A DNA stretch of 27,000 bases from the NCBI GenBank assembly GCA_030704615.1, contig JAKLZA010000011.1, positions 1 to 27,000 of the forward strand, given 5' to 3'. The stretch comes from Takakia lepidozioides (taxonomy: Eukaryota > Streptophyta > Takakiopsida > Takakiales > Takakiaceae). A program made the position numbers and the translations under genes. The notes beneath the pieces were generated by a model, which was given only the letters and a program-made list of their open reading frames with translations, ran no database searches and was not told the DNA's origin. Position 1 is the first letter of the stretch. Each line of letters starts with the position of its first letter. Below are positions 20,801 to 27,000 of the stretch, one piece after another.

Positions 20801-23800
20801 CCACGTTTCCGATGTCTTGGAGCTTTCGCACTTCTTGTACGTCTCCGCTGAAAGGATGGTCTTGAAGTTGGTCAAGGGCATCTGCCCGATCCTTTGTATC
20901 CTATACAGTGTGTGAACCAGACTCGTTTTGACATGCGATGTCTCCGTTCCTCTGCAGAATGATATCTGAAAGTCAGAATGAAATTCAAGGACTTTAATCA
21001 AAGAACAAAGGAACTGCAAGTGGAACAGGTAGAATGAGAAACCAACCTGTTCACATCATTCATTGCCGTCAGAAGACCCATCATGTTCCCCTCACAATCC
21101 AGCACCATCGATCGAATAGAGTAATGCCACTCTTCCTCCTGTGAGTGCAGCCTCCCAATAACAGCCATCCATGCAAGCAATCGGTGGTTCCCACCCAAAC
21201 GTGAAACATCTTCCCCGAGAATGCCTGGGTGGAAGGTTTCCTGGAGAGAAGAAGTTCGAAGGATTCGTTCACCTGTCTCCAAATAGGATCCCAGGAGTCC
21301 ACGATTGACTCATCCACAAGGAGCTCATTGCCTGTGGAATCCTTTGTACAAACGTAAAACACTGCGGATCCATCCAAATACCCATGAACAAACTCGGCCT
21401 CTAGCTTGAGAATGTCCTTGATGAGGGGTGGTCGAACGACGGGCATGGAAACCATCCTACACAGGGGAATCTTCAACCTCCCACCCGGGGCAAGCATACT
21501 TTGCACCACAAGCTGAGAGTTTACCTTCTGACCCCCCAGCATCTCAGCGGCTTTGCTTTCATAGAACTCATCGTCAACATCAACAATGATATCCTTCCCC
21601 AGTCCCGAAGGGATCTCCTCCGCCACACTTTGCATCTTCTCCTGCAGGGTTGTCCATTCAAATTGACATAAGAGTGAGGCATTAGACGAGGGTGTTTGAG
21701 CATGGCAAACAGGCCATCTGTGGTAGAAAAGGTGAGCTCAAACAGTGTGCATTGACACACACTGTTTTGAGGTGCAAGGTAAGTGTTCATTGAACCGTAA
21801 GTGTTGAAAGAACACAGTTTGAGCTCCCAGATAAGTGTTTATCGGCCCTCAGAGACATGCCCTATGTGGCCCATTCTCAAATGAAAAAGGCAATGATAAG
21901 GGCAGCTCAAACAGTGTGCGCCAACGCACACTGTTTGAGCTGCCAGGATAGTGATGATTCAACCTCAAATTCAAACCCTATGTGGCCAATTTTCAGATGA
22001 CAAGTGCAATGACATGGCAGCTCAAACACTGTGCGTTGACGCACACTGTTTGAGCTGCCATGCAAGTGATGATTGAACCTCCGAGACCTGCCCTGTATTG
22101 CCGAATTTCACAGGGGAAAAACAAAGACAAGGTGTGCTCAAACAGTGTGCGGCAACGCACACTGTTTGAGCTGCCAGATAAGTGTTCATCTGTCCTCAGA
22201 GACATGCCCTATGTGGCCCATTCTCAAATGAAAAAGGCAATGATAAGGGCAGCTCAAACAGTGTGCGCCAACGCACACTGTTTGAGCTGCCAGGATAGTG
22301 ATGATTCAACCTCAAATTCAAACCCTATGTGGCCAATTTTCAGATGACAAGTGCAATGACATGGCAGCTCAAACAGTGTGCGTTGATGCACACTGTTTGA
22401 GCTGCCATGCAAGTGATGATTGAACCTCCGAGACCTGCCCTGTATTGCCGAATTTCACAGGGGAAAAACAAAGACAAGGTGTGCTCAAACAGTGTGCGGC
22501 AACGCACACTGTTTGAGCTGCCAGATAAGTGTTCATCTGTCCTCAGAGACATGCCCTATGTGGCCCATTCTCAAATGAAAAAGGCAATGATAAGGGCAGC
22601 TCAAACAGTGTGCGCCAACGCACACTGTTTGAGCTGCCAAGATACTGATGATTCAACCTCAAATTCAAACCCTATGTGGCCAATTTTCAGATGACAAGTG
22701 CAATGACATGGCAGCTCAAACAGTGTGCATTGACGCACACTGTTTGAGCTGCCATGCAAGTGATGATTGAACCTCCGAGACCTGCCCTGTATTGCCGAAT
22801 TTCACAGGGGAAAAACAAAGACAAGGTGTGCTCAAACAGTGTGCGGCAACGCACACTGTTTGAGCTGCCATGCAAGTGATGATTGAACCTCCGAGACCTG
22901 CCCTGTATTGCCGAATTTCACAGGGGAAAAACAAAGACAAGGTGTGCTCAAACAGTGTGAGGCAACGCACACTGTTTGAGCTGCCAGATAAGTGTTCATC
23001 TGTCCTCAGAGACATGCCCTATGTGGCCCATTCTCAAATGAAAAAGGCAATGATAAGGGCAGCTCAAACAGTGTGCGCCAACGCACACTGTTTGAGCTGC
23101 CAGGATAGTGATGATTCAACCTCAAATTCAAACCCTATGTGGCCAATTTTCAGATGACAAGTGCAATGACATGGCAGCTCAAACAGTGTGCGTTGACGCA
23201 CACTGTTTGAGCTGCCATGCAAGTGATGATTGAACCTCCGAGACCTGCCCTGTATTGCCGAATTTCACAGGGGAAAAACAAAGACAAGGTGTGCTCAAAC
23301 AGTGTGCGGCAACGCACACTGTTTGAGCTGCCAGATAAGTGTTCATCTGTCCTCAGAGACATGCCCTATGTGGCCCATTCTCAAATGAAAAAGGCAATGA
23401 TAAGGGCAGCTCAAACAGTGTGCGCCAACGCACACTGTTTGAGCTACCAGGATAGTGATGATTCAACCTCAAATTCAAACCCTATGTGGCCAATTTTCAG
23501 ATGACAAGTGCAATGACATGGCAGCTCAAACATTGTGCGTTGACGCACACTGTTTGAGCTGCCATGCAAGTGATGATTGAACCTCCGAGACCTGCCCTGT
23601 ATTGCCGAATTTCACAGGGGAAAAACAAAGACAAGGTGTGCTCAAACAGTGTGCGACAACGCACACTGTTTGAGCTGCCAGATAAGTGTTCATCTGTCCT
23701 CAGAGACATGCCCTATGTGGCCCATTCTCAAATGAAAAAGGCAATGATAAGGGCAGCTCAAACAGTGTGCGCCAACGCACACTGTTTGAGCTGCCAGGAT

Positions 23801-26285
23801 AGTGATGATTCAACCTCAAATTCAAACCCTATGTGGCCAATTTTCAGATGACAAGTGCAATCACATGGCAGCTCAAACAGTGTGCGTTGACGCACACTGT
23901 TTGAGCTGCCATGCAAGTGATGATTGAACCTCCGAGACCTGCCCTGTATTGCCGAATTTCACAGGGGAAAAACAAAGACAAGGTGTGCTCAAACAGTGTG
24001 CGGCAACACACACTGTTTGAGCTGCCAGATAAGTGTTCATCTGTCCTCAGAGACATGCCCTATGTGGCCCATTCTCAAATAAAAAAGGCAATGATAAGGG
24101 CAGCTCAAACAGTGTGCGCCAACGCACACTGTTTGAGCTGCCAGGATAGTGATGATTCAACCTCAAATTCAAACCCTATGTGGCCAATTTTCAGATGACA
24201 AGTGCAATGACATGGCAGCTCAAACAGTGTGCGTTGATGCACACTGTTTGAGCTGCCATGCAAGTGATGATTGAACCTCCGAGACCTGCCCTGTATTGCC
24301 GAATTTCACAGGGGAAAAACAAAGACAAGGTGTGCTCAAACAGTGTGCGGCAACGCACACTGTTTGAGCTGCCAGATAAGTGTTCATCTGTCCTCAGAGA
24401 CATGCCCTATGTGGCCCATTCTCAAATGAAAAAGGCAATGATAAGGGCAGCTCAAACAGTGTGCGCCAACGCACACTGTTTGAGCTGCCAGGATAGTGAT
24501 GATTCAACCTCAAATTCAAACCCTATGTGGCCAATTTTAGATGACAAGTGCAATGACATGGCAGCTCAAACAGTGTGCGTTGACGCACACTGTTTGAGCT
24601 GCCATGCAAGTGATGATTGAACCTCCGAGACCTGCCCTGTATTGCCGAATTTCACAGGGGAAAAACAAAGACAAGGTGTGCTCAAACAGTGTGCGCAACG
24701 CACACTGTTTGAGCTGCCAGATAAGTGTTCATCTGTCCTCAGAGACATGCCCTATGTGGCCCATTCTCAAATGAAAAAGGCAATGATAAGGGCAGCTCAA
24801 ACAGTGTGCGCCAACGCACACTGTTTAGCTGCCAGGATAGTGATGATTCAACCTCAAATTCAAACCCTATGTGGCCAATTTTCTGATGACAAGTGCAATC
24901 ACATGGCAGCTCAAACAGTGTGCGTTGACGCACACTGTTTGAGCTGCCATGCAAGTGATGATTGAACCTCCGAGACCTACCCTGTATTGCCGAATTTCAC
25001 AGGGGAAAAACAAAGACAAGGTGTGCTCAAACAGTGTGCGGCAACACACACTGTTTGAGCTGCCAGATAAGTGTTAATCTGTCCTAGAGACATGCCCTAT
25101 GTGGCCCATTCTCAAATGAAAAAGGCAATGATAAGGGCAGCTCAAACAGTGTGCGCCAACGCACACTATTTGAGCTGCCAGGATAGTGATGATTCAACCT
25201 CAAATTCAAACCCTATGTGGCCAATTTTCAGATGACAAGTGCAATGACATGGCAGCTCAAACAGTGTGCGTTGATGCACACTGTTTGAGCTGCCATGCAA
25301 GTGATGATTGAACCTCCGAGACCTGCCCTGTATTGCCGAATTTCACAGGGGAAAAACAAAGACAAGGTGTGCTCAAACAGTGTGCGGCAACGCACACTGT
25401 TTGAGCTGCCAGATATGTGTTCATCTGTCCTTAGAGACATGCCCTATGTGGCCCATTCTCAAATGAAAAAGGCAATGATAAGGGCAGCTCAAACAGTGTG
25501 CACCAACGCATACTGTTTGAGCTGCCAGGATAGTGATGATTCAACCTCAATTCAAACCCTATGTGGCCAATTTTCAGATGACAAGTGCAATGACATGGCA
25601 GCTCAAACAGTGTGCGTTGACGTACACTGTTTGAGCTGCCATGCAAGTGATGATTGAACCTCTGAGACCTACCCTGTATTGCCGAATTTCACAGGGGAAA
25701 AACAAAGACAAGGTGTGCTCAAAGAGTGCCCAATTTGGCCGTTTTGGCTACACTTTTTGAGCTTCTTGTTCGCGGTTGATGCAACCTGCATAGATGCCGT
25801 GTGCAGTCTATGTTCATATCGACATAGAATCTCAACTTGGGTTCACATCAGCAATGAAGCACAAAGATGGGTTCCAAAGATTGAACCTTTTTTTTGGCTG
25901 CTCCAGAAGACTCCCCAATCGCCGGGGACCCTTTGCGCTTCGGACTGCTCTCCACGCCTCTCGTGTTCTGGAGCATCTCCCCCATCCTCTCTTCCACTAT
26001 TAGGTTCTTCGTGAGGCCAGCGTCAACATCATCTTCGGCGTCTGCCTCTCCCTCGGATGCAGTGTCCTCCTCATCTGTTCTTGGAACTATGGCAGGCTGC
26101 TGGTCTTCCCCGGATTCCTGCTCTTCCATCGCCGAACTTGTCTCTTTGCCCTCTTCTTCCGCCTTTTCCTCTTCGGCCACTCTTTCCATCCTCATTCTAT
26201 ATCTGGCTCTATTCCTGTTTCTAGAGCTCGTGAAGTACAATGATTTCCTTCTCTTCCTCCTCCGCTGGAAACAAGGGCTCCCCAC
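17545..26285 (-). CDS. Gene B: ParB-like + permuted DNA-methyltransferase-like protein, ten predicted exons
   Basis: Predicted exons join in matching phase over most of the gene and would give a protein of about 1,200 residues. Order: charged N-terminus (B1), ParB/Srx-like segment ending GNHRLLAWM (B2), helical middle (B3-B5), a second helical part and basic low-complexity linker (B6), methyltransferase motif IV as LDIPDG (B7), motifs X and I (B8/B9), and a short Arg/Gly-rich and acidic end (B10). The methyltransferase order IV-X-I is that of beta-class N6-adenine or N4-cytosine DNA methylases. A ParB-like module in front is an architecture known in phages and bacteria. I infer a nuclear DNA-modifying or DNA-binding role; no activity is shown. 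Breaks: a -1 shift near 21195, an in-frame TGA at 19507-19509 and an uncertain junction in B9. It is a diverged paralogue of gene A. Confidence 0.72.
17936..18120 (-). CDS. Gene B exon B9: end of motif I and following strand
   Basis: Acceptor ACTGCAG; reads GASYHACKASARHLFGIEGD, completing motif I and giving the acidic end of the second strand. The downstream part is open in two frames. The one continuing as ADIDTEETSDKELDSDF (after a one-base change near 17990) resembles the charged tail of exon A8 and fits the frame of B10. Donor GTGAGT at 17930-17935. Confidence 0.6.
18237..18522 (-). CDS. Gene B exon B8: methyltransferase motif X and first half of motif I
   Basis: Starts THLFEAVCLVRVHPPTTP after acceptor TTCGCAG. 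RERSPAFIQTIVECC is motif X-like and ARVLDLSMGTG is the first part of motif I. Donor GTTCGT falls inside motif I, phase 1, the same place as in gene A. No frame break. Confidence 0.78.
18648..18986 (-). CDS. Gene B exon B7: methyltransferase motif IV region
   Basis: 113 codons, phase 0 at both ends, no break. AAELIILDIPDG carries motif IV (DIPDG encoded at 18906-18920). WNAFDERYWRWVFSFCNFFL and AGVLVLIQS form the following helix and strand, as expected after motif IV in a Rossmann methylase. LKTWNCVNSMYLTKGDRPGE, the next strand and turn, aligns with exon A6. The change of the second P to I and of the aromatic residue to D is shared with gene A. Confidence 0.75.
19072..19723 (-). CDS. Gene B exon B6: conserved start, basic linker, in-frame TGA
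   Basis: Acceptor CCTGCAG, phase-1 start YIKFVLMEENCLDKHPDF. HDWGPYHLSSCGWYLD corresponds to FGDCPWYVTF in gene A. A TGA at 19507-19509 interrupts the frame, yet the same frame continues open for another 145 codons with a Gly/Arg/Lys-rich stretch (GRGRKAKGKD, GKGRGRGKVAQG) and then RVIRPTRLEMANVGFLAMM and PSPVWERIVQFLGT. Removing a short intron of about 75 bp around the stop (GAG|GTGTCT ... CATGAG|CGAAAT) is possible but the sites are weak. Donor GTGCGT. Confidence 0.6.
19864..20087 (-). CDS. Gene B exon B5
   Basis: Starts LEERARSVLHTQLADYGI after acceptor TTTTGCAG. FEAYMRKWRATVWHSCFFRE and EEAWKRCLYR match exon A4. Ends in phase 2 at TACAG|GTGCAC. No internal stop. Confidence 0.7.
20207..20647 (-). 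CDS. Gene B exon B4
   Basis: 147 codons in phase 0, uninterrupted. Contains RSTPEERRTAKGVETHIQ, FVKQLRIADPSFGAQFLLEI, EKLHRLSTAVVSSEQKVKW and IWNSDPTVRDTHMFPRPEKE, all with counterparts in exon A3. Helical and charged; function unknown. Acceptor TTGCAG, donor GTGTGT. Confidence 0.7.
20759..20951 (-). CDS. Gene B exon B3
   Basis: Acceptor TTCTGCAG gives phase agreement with B2. Reads GTETSHVKTSLVHTLYRIQR, then CESSKTSETWYSLTREAFME. Donor GTGAGA follows TACACG. No frame break. Homologous to exon A2; no known domain. Confidence 0.7.
21047..21641 (-). CDS. Gene B exon B2: ParB/sulfiredoxin-like segment
   Basis: Starts after an acceptor CCTGCAG with EKMQSVAEEI. The conserved part begins at RLKIPLCRM, then GYLDGSAVFYVC (A: RMGSAAFYVS), then FSGKMFHVW. 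Here the frame moves -1 (near 21195) into GGNHRLLAWMAVIGRLH, the equivalent of the ParB D-G-x-x-R signature. MVLDCEGNMMGLLTAMNDVN follows and the exon ends with phase 2 at donor GTTGGT. With the shift the alignment to gene A is continuous over about 170 residues. Confidence 0.65.
21642..25886 (-). other. Predicted first intron of gene B, filled by satellite DNA
   Basis: Between the donor after exon B1 and the acceptor of exon B2. About 94% of its length is the hairpin-bearing satellite; only ~90 bp separate the array from exon B2 and ~150 bp from exon B1. Confidence 0.5.
21730..25735. repeat. Higher-order satellite: 347-bp unit of three ~116-bp monomers, each with a perfect hairpin
   Basis: Identical landmarks recur at 22060, 22407, 22870, 23217, 23564, 23911 and 24258, i.e. 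every 347 bp with one 463-bp step. Within each unit three monomers of about 116 bp follow. Each starts with an inverted repeat whose left arm is GGCAGCTCAAACAGTGTGCG (or GTGCTCAAACAGTGTGCG) and whose right arm is the complement, around a 4-nt loop (TTGA, CCAA or GCAA). The three spacers are related but diverged (all have a GTGWTSATT-like start and a CCTATGTGGCC / CCTGTATTGCC word). About 35 monomers are present; the outermost ones (21736-21850 and after 25725) are degenerate. Recurrent open frames in the array are an artefact of periodicity. Confidence 0.92.
25887..26285 (-). CDS. Gene B exon B1 (predicted first exon, charged N-terminus)
   Basis: ATG at 26285 opens 133 codons: first a basic stretch (FQRRRKRRKSLYF, RNRNRARYRMR; possible nuclear localisation signals), then an acidic one (EEEKAEEEGKE, EGEADAEDDVDAG), then KRKGSPAIGESSGAAKKK. 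A donor GTTCAA after AAAAAAAAG leaves phase 0, which matches the phase-0 start of exon B2. The donor is not a strong consensus and the link across the 4.2-kb satellite intron is inferred from phase, orientation and similar composition in gene A. Confidence 0.5.
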
Positions 26286-27000
26286 GATGCCTCTAGAGCT
26301 CTCCAGTTTGACGTTTGCAACAAGGGTTGCTATTGCATGTAACCAAAATGAAAATAGGACATTGTCAACCGTATTTGGATGCGGGTGTTGTTATTGTGTG
26401 CGAACGGAATTCATCCATTTCGGCGTCTTTGTATTATTCAAGAAATAAAGTGCCAGAAAATATGTGCATACGTTGCATGTACTTGTGATATATGTCAGAT
26501 GTACTTCGCCGCCTGCCAATATATGGCGGCCTTCTGGAATGGTTTCAAATTCGGAAGTGCCGCAGAAATCTAATGCTAGTTCAATTTGGAGCAGTTCTTG
26601 CAGATTCCCCATAAATGTTGTGCTTCACATATGCATCCACGTGTTTCGTACTGCCTGCCCTGTGCTTTGCATTTTTCCGTCATCGTCGCCATGGGGTCAT
26701 TCGGTATAAAGGGTTGTGTCGGAAATGATCTTGTGTTGCACACATCCGTGCGAGGTGACTCTTGGAGTGTCAGTGTTTGTGCTGTGCTCTTCTGGCACGG
26801 CACGACCTCATTACATTCGGGGTCTTCCTGTTTACTGCTCTCCTGGGTTTTTGCCGTCTTTCATAAAGGATGGTTTCATGTCATGTTCAGGGTTTGTTTT
26901 TCATCCAAAAACAGCACGGCTTCTTGTGGCCTTCTTTATTTGAAAACAGTTTTTCTAGTTGGTGTCTTCAGCGTGGTTATCTCCGAAGTTCAGTGCATGT
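26286..27000. other. Upstream flank of gene B; no gene recognised
   Basis: No motif-bearing open frame was found on either strand. A TATAAAG word at 26705 is on the plus strand and so not placed for gene B. The stretch may include the gene B promoter or a further upstream exon. Confidence 0.4.

Noticed and set aside
22060-24620. Repeated ~95-120-residue open frames in the satellite
   Set aside because: The same peptide recurs with each unit and there is no separate evidence for coding.
21730-25735. CRISPR-like array of palindromic repeats with spacers
   Set aside because: The spacers are themselves repeated every 347 bp, the surrounding genes have spliceosomal introns, and no cas-like gene is present. 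It is a satellite.
21730-25735. Common origin of the satellite and the GGCGCC arrays from the shared word GCCGAATTTC
   Set aside because: Only ten bases are shared, in one of three monomer types; too short to support descent.
25894-26448. Serine-rich 184-codon plus-strand frame
   Set aside because: It is the complement of the acidic and basic exon B1; Ser/Leu-rich content is what the antisense of Glu/Arg-rich codons gives.

Overview
The window is nuclear DNA of a multicellular-type eukaryote. Genes are split by spliceosomal introns (GTGAGT/GTAAGT-type donors, TGCAG-type acceptors), and there is LINE debris, a Mutator-like (MULE) transposase gene and long non-coding tandem arrays. No bacterial operons, rRNA or tRNA genes were seen. 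The plant-type FCP1-like phosphatase fragment, the WRKY-GCM1/SWIM MULE and the GGCGCC-centred repeats suggest a streptophyte, perhaps a charophyte alga such as Chara. That assignment is inference from family resemblance, not a database result.

Layout. 1-874 (+): 3' end of an FCP1/NIF-type phosphatase-like gene with several frame breaks. 875-2440: no gene seen. 2440-3010 (-): decayed LINE reverse-transcriptase fragment. 3331-8853 (-): 'gene A', a nine-exon, heavily frame-broken gene. 10135-12180: nested tandem repeats and a large inverted repeat. 12463-16054 (+): MULE transposase gene with a WRKY-GCM1-like zinc cluster, a DDE-type core and a SWIM finger. 16215-16580: short tandem arrays. 17545-26285 (-): 'gene B', a ten-exon paralogue of gene A. 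Its first intron (about 4.2 kb) is almost filled by a hairpin-bearing higher-order satellite (21730-25735). 26286-27000: no gene seen.

Main discovery. Genes A and B are diverged paralogues in the same orientation, aligned exon by exon with mostly shared intron positions. The N-terminal third carries a ParB/sulfiredoxin-like signature (IPL strand, then GNHR(L)LAW). The C-terminal third carries the motifs of a circularly permuted (beta-class) DNA N6-adenine/N4-cytosine methyltransferase in the order IV (LDIPDG), X (SPAFIQT), I (LDLxxGTGAS). ParB-like plus methylase fusions are known from phages and bacteria; a large intron-rich eukaryotic version with DIPD in place of DPPY appears unusual. Gene B stays in phase across most of ten exons and could be active apart from one -1 shift, one in-frame TGA and one uncertain spot near its 3' end. 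Gene A has many breaks and is either a pseudogene or a poorly assembled gene.

The repeats are also structured. Three separate regions share a palindromic GGCGCC-GAATTTCC core, and two of them also share a GGCTAAGTCC element. The intronic satellite is a 347-bp unit made of three diverged ~116-bp monomers, each carrying a ~20-bp-arm perfect inverted repeat. Single-base breaks occur in unrelated genes across the window, so assembly error cannot be separated from real decay by reading alone.
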